DNA of 64,000 bases from Hydrogenophaga sp. PAMC20947 (lineage in GTDB: Bacteria > Pseudomonadota > Gammaproteobacteria > Burkholderiales > Burkholderiaceae_C): NCBI RefSeq assembly GCF_004795855.1, contig NZ_CP039252.1, positions 868,001-932,000 of the forward strand, written 5' to 3'. Both the position numbers and the translations under genes were made by a program. The notes under the pieces were generated by a model, which was given only the letters and a program-made list of their open reading frames with translations, had not been told where the DNA came from and searched no databases. Shown in pieces: positions 39,553 to 48,044 of the stretch. Positions within the stretch are counted from its first letter, which is position 1. Every line of letters starts with the position of its first letter.

Positions 39553-41250
39553 TCAGGGTTTGGCGAGCGCCAAACGAGGCTCTTCCACGCCGGTAGCACG
39601 GTTGATCATGATGAGGGTGGTGGGGCTGGCCCTTCCGTTGACTTCCAGACCCTGGGCGGCCTGGAACGCCTCGACCTTGTCTTTGAGCGTCTTGGCCGTG
39701 GCGGGCAGTTGTTGTGCCGCTTGCAGGGTGTCCAGGCGTGCTTCCATCCATTCGGCGGCAGGCCCCACAAAGCCGTTGTTGAGGCGGCCCTGTTGCCCTG
39801 GCGGTGTGCGCCACAGGGTCACGTAGTAGCCCGACCAGACGCTGGAGAGTGCGGTCAGTGGCATGCGCCACTGCTGCGATCCATTGCTGAGTTCCACAGC
39901 GGTATCGGAAATAGTCGTCGCCAGAACAAACCCGCTGCCTTGGCCCGGCAGCTGGAGTTTCAGCGCGGCGGGGCGGTCCAGTTGGCGCAGGCCGTTCACA
40001 GTCATGCGAGGCGTGCGGTAACACTGCAGTCGGTGCTCGCGTGCTTCCAGGCAAGGCTCTTTGCGCACCAGTGTGGTGCCCCAGCGCAGGCCCAGAGCGC
40101 GAAATGCTTCGTCTTCGCTGGCGATCCAGGCCTCTTTGGGTGGCGGGCCCGGCGGCAGGCGATCCAGGTTGGGTTCAAGCACGGCGGTCGAATTTTCGGA
40201 TTCTTCGGAGGTTGCCTTGGGGTTGGACGGTGTTTCTGCTTTTGTGGACGGTGAAGCCAACGCCGGTTGGGCTGAGTTGGCCACAGCGGCCACAGCACCC
40301 GTTGCCGCTGGAGCCTGCCACCACCACGCCAGTGCACCTGCGGCCACAGCCCCCGCCAGTGCACCCAGTGCCAAACTGCCCCAGCCGAAACGGTTGGCGG
40401 AGAAGCGGGACGAGGTGCCTTGATGGGGCTGCTCGCCAAAGACTTCGCTTGCGGCCTGTTGGACCATCTTTGCGCTGACCTGGTTCTTCTTTGACGCGTA
40501 GGCACCCAGCAGCGCCCGGTCACACAACAGGTTGATGCGCCTGGGCACGCCCCCCGTCAGCTTAAAAACCAGGCGCAGCGCATCGGGTTCCAGGATGGCG
40601 CCTCCTTTCCAGCCGGCGACCGCCAGCCGGTGGGCCACATATTGCCCAGTTTCGCTTTCGTTGAGCGCACCCAGGTGAAACCGCGCGATCACCCGCTGTG
40701 TGAGCTGCTCCAGCTCGGGCCGGGCCAGCATCTGTCGCAGTTCCGGCTGCCCGATCAAGATGATCTGCAACAGTTTGCGTTCATTGGTCTCTAGGTTGGT
40801 GAGCAGGCGAAGCTGCTCCAGCACGTCGGGGGAGAGGCTTTGTGCCTCGTCGATGATGAGCACGTTGTGCTCCCCCGCGGCATGGCTGGCCAGCAGATGG
40901 GCGTTGAGCGGGTCGAGATAGTCCTTGATCGTTGCCGGGCCTGGCCCTTGGGGGTGCACCGCGACACCAAACTCGTGGCAGATGGTTTGCAGCAGGTCGC
41001 CAACCGTGAGCTTGGGATTGAAGATGTAGGCAACCCGGGCTTGCGCGGGCAGCTGTTCCAGCACCGCGCGGCACACCGTGGTCTTGCCTGCGCCGATTTC
41101 ACCGGTCAGCAGCACGAAGCCGCCGCCGCTCTCCATGCCGTAGAGCAGATGTGCCAATGCCTCCCGGTGGCGCTCGCTCAGGTAGAGATAGCGCGGATCA
41201 GGGGCAATGGAGAAGGGTGGTTGCGTCAGACCAAAAAACGCGGCGTACAT
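39553..41250 (-). CDS. ExeA-like AAA ATPase with C-terminal peptidoglycan-binding domain
   Basis: 565 residues from ATG 41250 (MYAAFFGLTQPPFSIAPDP). The N-terminal AAA ATPase has GEIGAGKTTVCRAVL and a Walker B of LIIDEAQSLS. A membrane segment follows (SLALGALAGAVAAGALAWWW), then a periplasmic part ending with a PG_binding_1-type repeat (FQAAQGLEVNGRASPTTL). This is the GspA/ExeA architecture. The much longer upstream open frame is not used. Confidence 0.9.
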   Translation of the reverse strand: MYAAFFGLTQPPFSIAPDPRYLYLSERHREALAHLLYGMESGGGFVLLTGEIGAGKTTVCRAVLEQLPAQARVAYIFNPKLTVGDLLQTICHEFGVAVHPQGPGPATIKDYLDPLNAHLLASHAAGEHNVLIIDEAQSLSPDVLEQLRLLTNLETNERKLLQIILIGQPELRQMLARPELEQLTQRVIARFHLGALNESETGQYVAHRLAVAGWKGGAILEPDALRLVFKLTGGVPRRINLLCDRALLGAYASKKNQVSAKMVQQAASEVFGEQPHQGTSSRFSANRFGWGSLALGALAGAVAAGALAWWWQAPAATGAVAAVANSAQPALASPSTKAETPSNPKATSEESENSTAVLEPNLDRLPPGPPPKEAWIASEDEAFRALGLRWGTTLVRKEPCLEAREHRLQCYRTPRMTVNGLRQLDRPAALKLQLPGQGSGFVLATTISDTAVELSNGSQQWRMPLTALSSVWSGYYVTLWRTPPGQQGRLNNGFVGPAAEWMEARLDTLQAAQQLPATAKTLKDKVEAFQAAQGLEVNGRASPTTLIMINRATGVEEPRLALAKP

Positions 41251-41699
41251 GCAGTAAGCATAACGGGGCGCGTATGTGAAATTTACCTTGCTCGATAAGG
41301 CGCTCTGCGAAAGAAGGGTCGCTTGTGGTGCCATGCATCGCACCCGGTTCTTTCGCGTACCTCTCTTGTTGTAGCGGACAAGGCGTGGTGGCTTGACGTG
41401 AGGCGCTTGCGGCGGGATTGCCCACCGACAGGCCTCTCGGCCGTTCATCTGGTGTGGCGCTCTGGGTGGACAGGGAGCGCGGGTCCCTGAGACCAATGCC
41501 ACGAGAGATCGCCCAATGGTTGCACCAGGCGGAAATGCCAACGGCCACGCAGGGTGGCCGTTGGAAAAATCAGAAAGCCATTCTTGCCTTCAAGTCGCGT
41601 GGCGTGAAACCGCGATCAGTCCTTGCGCCATTTGGCCAGCCAAAGATCGGCCAGGTTCACGGCCCGATGGACCTAAATGGTGGAATGTCTTTCCGACGG
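41251..41699. other. 449-base noncoding interval between ExeA-like and bactofilin genes
   Basis: No convincing gene. The frames across it have no homology I recognise. The one notable item is a strong hairpin at 41538-41564, listed separately. AT content rises just upstream of the ExeA-like start, consistent with a promoter on the minus strand. Confidence 0.5.
41538..41564. repeat. Perfect 11-base inverted repeat hairpin
   Basis: CCAACGGCCAC, five bases, then GTGGCCGTTGG. It would form a very stable stem on either strand. No T-tract follows it in either direction, so it is not a classical terminator. It lies about 135 bases downstream of the bactofilin gene. Confidence 0.55.
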
Positions 41700-42287
41700 T
41701 CAGGCGGCCAAGGCCATCGATGGCTTGCTGCCGCTGCCGGTGCTGGTGGCGGTGCTTGAGGATTTGCTTGCTGTGGACACCGAGCATTCGATGTCGCCCG
41801 ACAGTTGGCCGCCTTCTTCGATCACGACCTTGCCGTAGCGGATCTTGCCTGTGACTTTGCCGGTGGCGTAGATCACCAGCTTCTGGCGCACGGTCAGGTT
41901 GCCGTCGAACACGCCCCGGATCTCGGCGATATCGATTTCTGCTGATCCCTTGAACGCACCTTGCTCAGCGATCTGGATGACCCGGGAGTCCATCGTGGCT
42001 TCGACCAGGCCTTCGACCACGAGCGTGTCGCAGTCGGTGATTTCCACGCCCTTGAGCTTGATATTGGGCCCGACTGTCAGCTTGCTGCCGCCTTCGGCGG
42101 TGTGGCCGGAGCTCTGGCTGGCTGAGGACACAGGGGTGTTTGTCGCCGGGCTGTCATTCTGGCTGCTCGACGGGGTGGTCACCGCAGATGCGCCGGTGCT
42201 GCCCATGCCATAGCGCTGGGGGGTGTTCAAGCCTGAATTCAGGGGCTTGGCTTGTTCGGTTTCGCGTTTTCCAAAATGCAGTGCCAT
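41700..42287 (-). CDS. Bactofilin family cytoskeletal protein
   Basis: 195 residues. The central bactofilin (DUF583) domain, residues about 65-165, is a run of right-handed beta-helix turns (TVGPNIKLKGVEITDCDTLV, then KGSAEIDIAEIRGVFDGNL, KVTGKIRYGKVVIEEGGQLS). The N- and C-terminal tails are Ser/Thr-rich and disordered, as in the family. Bactofilins form nucleotide-free polymers that place cell-wall or pole-specific machinery. Its closeness to GspA/B-like genes may be meaningful or chance. Confidence 0.92.
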   Translation of the reverse strand: MALHFGKRETEQAKPLNSGLNTPQRYGMGSTGASAVTTPSSSQNDSPATNTPVSSASQSSGHTAEGGSKLTVGPNIKLKGVEITDCDTLVVEGLVEATMDSRVIQIAEQGAFKGSAEIDIAEIRGVFDGNLTVRQKLVIYATGKVTGKIRYGKVVIEEGGQLSGDIECSVSTASKSSSTATSTGSGSKPSMALAA

Positions 42288-42517
42288 GCGTGGTGCTCCT
42301 TCTAAAGTGAAGCGTCCATGCTAAAGGCCGCGTGGCTTACATTCTGGGCTGTACCGTAAGAGTGGTAACGGGAAGCACAGTACATCCTGTTGCGGCAAGG
42401 GTATGCGCTCGCGGCGCCCCTCAGGCAAGGTGGCTCCGTTGATCGGTTGAATGCCCTTTGACAAGCACGTGCATGCCATGAACCTTACACTTGAAGGTTA
42501 CCCCAGAGGTTCTCCCT

Positions 42518-44857
42518 ATGAACGCCCCCGTCGACGTTTCCTTTTTCGCGCGCGCCGCCAAACCCATCAACAGCTACCGCCCTTACTGGGCGAAGCGGTT
42601 CGGGGTTGCGCCATTTTTGCCTATGAGTCGCTTTGAGATGGAGCAGCTCGGCTGGGACTCGTGCGACATTATTCTGGTCACGGGCGACGCCTATGTGGAC
42701 CACCCCAGCTTCGGCATGGCGGTGATCGGGCGCGTGCTGGAAGCCCAGGGCTTTCGCGTGGGCATCATTGCCCAGCCCGACTGGCAAAGCGCTGAGCCGT
42801 TCAAGGTATTGGGCAAGCCCAACCTGTTCTGGGGCGTGACCGCGGGCAACATGGATTCCATGATCAACCGCTACACGGCCGATCGAAAAATCCGCAGCGA
42901 CGACGCGTATACCCCCGGCGACATCGGTGGCAAGCGCCCTGATCGCGCGGCTTTGGTCTACAGCCAGCGCTGCCGCGAAGCGTTCAAAGAGGTGCCCATC
43001 ATTCTGGGTGGCATCGAAGGCAGCCTGCGCCGCATTGCCCATTACGACTACTGGAGCGACAAAGTGCGCCGCAGCATCGTGGTCGATGCCAAATGCGACT
43101 TGCTGCTCTACGGCAACGCCGAGCGCGCGCTGGTTGAAATTGCCCACCGGCTGGCGGGCAAAGAAACGGTTGATCAGATCACCGATGTGCGCGGCACAGC
43201 CTTCGTGCGCCGCCCGGCCGACCCGACGTCCGAAGGCTGGATCGAGATCGATTCCAGCGAGGTCGACATGCCCGGCCGCGTGGACGCCCACATCAACCCG
43301 TACCAGACCACCAGCGAACAAGCCCAGGCCCAAGGCCAGAGCTGCGCCAAGGAAGAGGGCGAATCAGCGCCGAATGCCTTGGAGCAGGGCGCCAAGGTGA
43401 TGCAGTTTGTGGCCAACCCGGCCTTGGCTGGGCGCCTCAAGGTGCCGCCGCGCGACAAGTCGGTGATCCGCTTGCCGAGCTACGAGAAGATCAAGAGCGA
43501 CGCCGTGCTCTACGCCCACGCCAACCGCGTGATGCACCTGGAAACCAACCCCGGCAACGCCCGTGCGATGGTGCAGGCCCACGGCGAAGGCACCACGGCA
43601 CGCGATGTATGGCTCAACCCGCCACCCATCCCGCTGACCACGGCCGAAATGGATTTTGTGTTTGACCTGCCTTACGCTCGGGGGCCTCACCCCTCGTATG
43701 CCGACGAACACGGCAAGCACGACGGCGCCACCAAGATCCCCGCCTGGGAAATGATCCGCTTCAGCGTGAACATCATGCGCGGCTGCTTCGGCGGCTGCAC
43801 CTTTTGCTCCATCACCGAGCATGAAGGCCGCATCATCCAGAGCCGCTCCGAAGACTCCATCATTCGCGAAGTGGAAGACATGCGCGACAAGGTGGAAGGC
43901 TTCACCGGCATCGTCTCCGACCTTGGTGGCCCCACGGCCAACATGTACCGGCTGGGCTGCAAGACCCCTGAAATCGAAGCCGCTTGCCGCAAGCCCAGCT
44001 GCGTCTACCCTGGCATCTGCTCCAACCTGCACACCGACCACGCGCCGCTGGTCAAAATTTACAAACGCGCCCGTGAGCTGCGCGGCGTCAAAAAGGTGTT
44101 GATCGGCTCTGGCCTGCGCTACGACCTGGCGGTGAAGAGCCCGGAATACGTGAAAGAGCTGGTGCAACACCACGTGGGTGGCTACCTCAAGATCGCACCC
44201 GAGCACACCGAAGGTGGCCCGCTTTCGAAAATGATGAAGCCCGGCATTGGCAATTACGACAAGTTCAAACAGATGTTTGACAAGTACAGCGAAGAGGCGG
44301 GCAAGAAACAGTTCCTGATTCCGTACTTCATCGCCGCCCACCCGGGCACCAGCGACGAAGACATGATGAATCTCGCGCTCTGGCTCAAGCGCAACGGTTT
44401 CCGCGCTGATCAGGTGCAAACCTTCTATCCCAGCCCCATGGCCACCGCCACGGCGATGTACCACACCAACATGAACCCGCTCAAGGGTCTCAGCCGCGAC
44501 CCCGAGCGGGCCGAGCGGGTGGACATCGTGCGAGGCGACAAGCGCCGCCGGTTGCACAAGGCGTTTTTGCGTTACCACGACGCCAACAACTGGCCCTTGT
44601 TGCGCGATGCCTTGAAAACCATGGGCCGTGCCGACCTCATCGGCAACGGCAAACACCACCTCATTCCCACCTTCCAGCCCATGACGGACGGCAGCTATTC
44701 GAGCGCGCGGCGCAAGAACAGCACGCCCGTGGGCAAAGCGGCAGTCCAGCCGTCCAAAGGCCGCTTGCTCACGCAACACACGGGCTTGCCACCGCGCGAA
44801 AAAGGCGGTCCAGCCAAGCCGGCCGCAGGCCTTGGCAAGAAACGCCGCAACCCCTGA
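42518..44857 (+). CDS. YgiQ family radical SAM protein
   Basis: 779 residues from ATG 42518 ([16 protein letters not shown]); a TTG at 42491 would add nine residues. The radical SAM cluster motif CxxxCxxC is GCFGGCTFC (C423, C427, C430). The N-terminal YgiQ domain begins [18 protein letters not shown], and [17 protein letters not shown] follows the cluster. The tail is a basic low-complexity extension. Function unknown. Confidence 0.93.
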   Translation: MNAPVDVSFFARAAKPINSYRPYWAKRFGVAPFLPMSRFEMEQLGWDSCDIILVTGDAYVDHPSFGMAVIGRVLEAQGFRVGIIAQPDWQSAEPFKVLGKPNLFWGVTAGNMDSMINRYTADRKIRSDDAYTPGDIGGKRPDRAALVYSQRCREAFKEVPIILGGIEGSLRRIAHYDYWSDKVRRSIVVDAKCDLLLYGNAERALVEIAHRLAGKETVDQITDVRGTAFVRRPADPTSEGWIEIDSSEVDMPGRVDAHINPYQTTSEQAQAQGQSCAKEEGESAPNALEQGAKVMQFVANPALAGRLKVPPRDKSVIRLPSYEKIKSDAVLYAHANRVMHLETNPGNARAMVQAHGEGTTARDVWLNPPPIPLTTAEMDFVFDLPYARGPHPSYADEHGKHDGATKIPAWEMIRFSVNIMRGCFGGCTFCSITEHEGRIIQSRSEDSIIREVEDMRDKVEGFTGIVSDLGGPTANMYRLGCKTPEIEAACRKPSCVYPGICSNLHTDHAPLVKIYKRARELRGVKKVLIGSGLRYDLAVKSPEYVKELVQHHVGGYLKIAPEHTEGGPLSKMMKPGIGNYDKFKQMFDKYSEEAGKKQFLIPYFIAAHPGTSDEDMMNLALWLKRNGFRADQVQTFYPSPMATATAMYHTNMNPLKGLSRDPERAERVDIVRGDKRRRLHKAFLRYHDANNWPLLRDALKTMGRADLIGNGKHHLIPTFQPMTDGSYSSARRKNSTPVGKAAVQPSKGRLLTQHTGLPPREKGGPAKPAAGLGKKRRNP

Positions 44858-44907
44858 AGGTCTTCGCTGGCTCCTGGCCCAATCAACGATTCAAAGGGGG
44901 GCCAGCG

Positions 44908-45849
44908 ATGAAGAAGGCTGTGTTCGCGCTGATGGCGCTGCTGGCATTCTGTGCGGGGCCGGTAAGTGCTCAAGCACAACGTGGAACCTGTCCACCGACC
45001 GCCAGTTATTCTCAAGCGCTGTTCACCAAGGCCGCCTTGCAGGCGCGAGATCGCGGTTTTCTATGGCGTATCGAGCGCAATGGAAGATCATCTTTTCTCT
45101 ACGGCACCATGCACGTCGGCAAGGCCGAATGGATGGGCCTGGGGCCTGGAATGCGCAAGGCCTTGGATCAGGTGGACACCGTGGCGTTGGAGGTCGACAT
45201 GACCAGTGACGAAGCGCAGCAGCAGTTGCAGCAGGTCGCCGAATTGGCGCCGCGCGTGATTCCTCAGACGCTGCGGGAGCGCCTGGAGCGCCTTTGGGTG
45301 GCCGAGTGTTTGCCGTTGGACCAGTTGAGCAGCGGCCCGGTCGAGCTGCAGGCCATGACCTTGGTTGCCCTGATGGGCCGGCAACAAGGCTTTGATCCGG
45401 CTTACGCCTCGGAAGTGATGCTGACCATGACTGCCCATGCAGAGAAATTGCCAGTGGTTTCGCTGGAGAGCGTGAGCTCACAGCTCAATTTGATGCTGTC
45501 GCCCGACGACGCAGACGCCACCGAGGCGGTTTCTCAAGCGCTGGATCAGCTTGAAATGCCGCAAACCCGCTCGGTGCTGACCAAGTTGACGGTTGCCTGG
45601 GAGCACAACGATCTCGACGTGTTGGCGCACTACCAAGACTGGTGCGATTGTGTTCATACCGAGCGTGAGCGGGCCGACATGAAGACGCTGCTCGACGACA
45701 GAAATCCGGGGCTGGCCAATGGCATTGAGCGCCTGCATGCAAGCGGCCAACGGGTGTTTGCCGCTGTGGGGGCGCTGCACATGACCGGACCCTTGGCCCT
45801 GCCGCGCCTTCTGGCTGCACGGGGATTCACTGTGCAGCGGATGCACTGA
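44908..45849 (+). CDS. TraB/GumN family protein
   Basis: 313 residues. A signal peptide (MKKAVFALMALLAFCAGPVS, cleavage near AQA) precedes the TraB/GumN domain. The first conserved block is LYGTMHVGKAEW and the last AVGALHMTG. These two His-containing motifs resemble those of TIKI metalloproteases, so a hydrolase role is possible. It is predicted periplasmic and sits 50 bases after the YgiQ gene on the same strand. Confidence 0.88.
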   Translation: MKKAVFALMALLAFCAGPVSAQAQRGTCPPTASYSQALFTKAALQARDRGFLWRIERNGRSSFLYGTMHVGKAEWMGLGPGMRKALDQVDTVALEVDMTSDEAQQQLQQVAELAPRVIPQTLRERLERLWVAECLPLDQLSSGPVELQAMTLVALMGRQQGFDPAYASEVMLTMTAHAEKLPVVSLESVSSQLNLMLSPDDADATEAVSQALDQLEMPQTRSVLTKLTVAWEHNDLDVLAHYQDWCDCVHTERERADMKTLLDDRNPGLANGIERLHASGQRVFAAVGALHMTGPLALPRLLAARGFTVQRMH

Positions 45850-45918
45850 ACGGCATTGAGGACTGCACCTAGGGTGCTGCGCCCCGCCAGCCCACATGGC
45901 TGGCCAGAAGCGGATGCT

Positions 45919-46599
45919 TCAGACCGGTGTCGCCTGAAGCGCTGGCCAGATCAGCCAGGCCAGCAAGCCGAGGATGTTCAAGCCCACTGTGGCCCAATAA
46001 ACAAGCCTGAACGCCTGTTTGCTGGATTTGTGCCGCAGGATTTGCTGGGCAAACCAGGCGCCAGGCCAGCCGCCCAGCAAGGCCAGCCCGTGCAGCTGGT
46101 TTTCGCTGGCGCGCCAGCTGCCTTCTATGGCGGCCTCTTTGTCTCGCCAGTACACGTAAAACGTGGCGAGGTTGAGCAGGGCCAAACCGGTGAGCACCAC
46201 CCATGGGAAGCGGCCCAACCCGATCCCGATCAACCACAGCAGCAACCAGAATCCCATCAAACCCAGCGCGGTCCAGTACAGGCGCTGCTCACGCCGCTTC
46301 AGGTGCAGGGGTTCGGAGCGGTCGGCCTGTTCCGCGCGCGGCAGCAGCTCGGCCGTGGTGTCCTGCGGCAGGACTGCCGCGGTTTCAATGCGGTTTTTTG
46401 CGAGCTCGATCTTCAGCGCGCGTGGCCCTTTGCCACCGACATGGATCTCGTCAAAGGTGACCGCCTGCCCGATCGCCGGGGGACGGTTCTCCTGCAAATC
46501 CTTGCGGTGGAAAAAAATGTCCGCATCGGTGTCGGGGCTTCGGATGAACCCAAATGCCTTGTCGCTGTCCCACTTGACCACGGTTCCCTGTTTTTTCAT
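45919..46599 (-). CDS. Cold-shock domain - DUF1294 membrane protein
   Basis: 226 residues from ATG 46599 (MKKQGTVVKWDSDKAFGFIR). The N-terminal cold-shock domain has RNP1 AFGFIR and RNP2-like DIFFHRKDL. The C-terminal half is DUF1294 with about four membrane segments (LLLWLIGIGLGRFPWVVLTG, then the FYVYWRDKEAA and GGWPGAWFAQQ blocks). The combination of RNA-binding and membrane domains is a known architecture without a clear function. Divergent from the ParD/zeta pair. Confidence 0.87.
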   Translation of the reverse strand: MKKQGTVVKWDSDKAFGFIRSPDTDADIFFHRKDLQENRPPAIGQAVTFDEIHVGGKGPRALKIELAKNRIETAAVLPQDTTAELLPRAEQADRSEPLHLKRREQRLYWTALGLMGFWLLLWLIGIGLGRFPWVVLTGLALLNLATFYVYWRDKEAAIEGSWRASENQLHGLALLGGWPGAWFAQQILRHKSSKQAFRLVYWATVGLNILGLLAWLIWPALQATPV

Positions 46600-46680
46600 G
46601 TGATGCTCAGTCTCTGTGTGTCGATTCGGTTTGGCCTCTGCGGCGGCCGTACAAATAGGTCGATTGCACCAAGTTGCCGA

Positions 46681-46701
46681 TTGGCGCATTTTGGCGCAAA
46701 A
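46681..46701. promoter_or_regulatory. Direct repeat / palindrome, candidate operator of the toxin-antitoxin pair
   Basis: TTGGCGCA occurs twice, at 46681-46688 and 46691-46698, exactly one helical turn (10 bases) apart. The second copy sits in a TTTTG-GCG-CAAAA palindrome. It is about 50 bases upstream of the antitoxin start. Antitoxins of the ribbon-helix-helix type often bind such short direct repeats to repress their own operon. Confidence 0.45.
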
Positions 46702-46747
46702 TGAACCAAGTCCGCAGCGTTAGCGGATCAAGATTCCAGGAGGCCTC

Positions 46748-47134
46748 ATGTCCAAGCCCCATGCGTCCACGGTCGGTCCGTCGGTCAGTGTTCCAGTCGT
46801 CTCGAATTTTGCCTCAGTCAAGCTGCCTGCCTCGCTGGTGCAGCAGGCGCGGGAGGCTGCGTTGCCTCAGCGCCGCTCTGTGGCCGGCCAGATCGAATAC
46901 TGGGCCACACTCGGCCGCATTGCCGACGAAACTGGACTCACCGTGCAGGAAGCTCGCGAAGCCATCGCACAATTTGATGCCCGTCAACAAGCCGATGAAC
47001 CGTTGGACGAATCGCTGGATGCCATCGAAGCCCGTTTTACCCGTGCCCAGACCAATGGTCGCCTGGTGCAGGCGGTGCGCGATGCGGTGCTGTCCAATCG
47101 CCAAGACGCTTCTGACGCCCGCCGCGCGGCCTGA
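46748..47134 (+). CDS. ParD-like antitoxin
   Basis: 128 residues with AGGAGG upstream of the ATG at 46748. The segment VKLPASLVQQAREAALPQRR to SVAGQIEYWATLGRIADE matches the ParD_like family: a ribbon-helix-helix-type DNA-binding start followed by a helical tail. The C-terminal half (LDAIEARFTRAQTNGRLVQ) is helical and probably wraps the toxin. The zeta-like toxin gene begins about 50 bases downstream. Confidence 0.82.
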   Translation: MSKPHASTVGPSVSVPVVSNFASVKLPASLVQQAREAALPQRRSVAGQIEYWATLGRIADETGLTVQEAREAIAQFDARQQADEPLDESLDAIEARFTRAQTNGRLVQAVRDAVLSNRQDASDARRAA

Positions 47135-47184
47135 GCGAATCTCAAGCAAGACAGCAAACGGCGTTGAAAACGAGGACAGCGAGT

Positions 47185-47802
47185 TTGGCGCAACCCGTGT
47201 TCTATCTGCTCGCCGGGCCCAACGGCGCCGGCAAGTCCACGCTCTACAAGGCGTCCGTCGTCGAGGGCCTGATCCCGCGAAACGCGCCTTTTGTCAATGC
47301 TGATTTGCACGAAGCCGCAGCGCTGCAACACGTCCTGGATCCAGTGGCCCGCTCAAAGGCCGCTCGAACCTGGGCAGACGCTGAGCGCGCCCGCTGCCTG
47401 ACCGCGGGTCGGTCTTTTGCCAGCGAAACCGTTTTCTCTCACACCTCAAAACTCGATCTGATGGCCGCAGCCCAACGCGCAGGCTTTGCCGTGGTTTTGC
47501 TCGTGGTGTGTGTGGATGATCCGAAAATGCTGCTGGGCCGTGTGGCCCAGCGTGTGGAAGAGGGTGGTCACCCGGTGCCACCAGAGCGCATTCTCTCGCG
47601 CTATCCACGCACGGTGCGGCATTTGGGCGTGGCGGTGCGGCGGGCCGATATGGCGCTGCTGTACGACACCTCGGCCCCGCCGGGAGAGGACGTGCAACCG
47701 CCTCGCTTGGTCGCGCGGCTGCGGGCCGGAACCCTGGTGTGGACCAGCGACGCGATGCCGCTGTGGGCCATAGGAATGGTTGCAACGCCCAAGCGGGTCT
47801 GA
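47185..47802 (+). CDS. Zeta-toxin family kinase
   Basis: 205 residues from the TTG at 47185, which has GAGG nine bases upstream; a TTG at 47164 is a weaker alternative. The P-loop is GPNGAGKST near residue 11, with VNADLHEAAAL and FASETVFSHTSK matching zeta-toxin substrate and catalytic blocks. Zeta toxins phosphorylate UDP-N-acetylglucosamine and stop wall synthesis. Its neighbour is ParD-like rather than an epsilon antitoxin. Confidence 0.88.
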   Translation: MAQPVFYLLAGPNGAGKSTLYKASVVEGLIPRNAPFVNADLHEAAALQHVLDPVARSKAARTWADAERARCLTAGRSFASETVFSHTSKLDLMAAAQRAGFAVVLLVVCVDDPKMLLGRVAQRVEEGGHPVPPERILSRYPRTVRHLGVAVRRADMALLYDTSAPPGEDVQPPRLVARLRAGTLVWTSDAMPLWAIGMVATPKRV

Positions 47803-48044
47803 TGCCCCGCTCAAACCGATGGGGTCAACACCGGTTGCCCCATTGACAGAACGACGGCATGATGATTCGCGGGTTCGCAGACCGAGCGCAATGACCACGG
47901 GAAATTTCGGGCGTGGTTCAAGATTCGGCGCGCACCCAATGCGGTGATGGCTAGGCCACCACCTTTGTCATCTTCACGCTGTAGCCGGGCAACCGCTGCG
48001 CGGTCGATGACAAGCCACTGCGGATGCATCAAGGGGAGCAGGTC
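47803..48044. other. Interval between zeta toxin and exported transglutaminase-like gene
   Basis: No supported gene. A reverse-strand frame of 73 codons has no recognised family. It ends in a clear ribosome-binding site (GGGGAG at 48033-48038) for the next gene. Confidence 0.5.

Noticed and set aside
38811-41250. Type II secretion operon
   Set aside because: Only the GspB/ExeA-like accessory pair is present; no GspC-M or secretin gene is in the window.
47811-48032. Minus-strand small gene between zeta toxin and the transglutaminase-like gene
   Set aside because: No homology, no clear ribosome-binding site, and it overlaps the next gene's start region.
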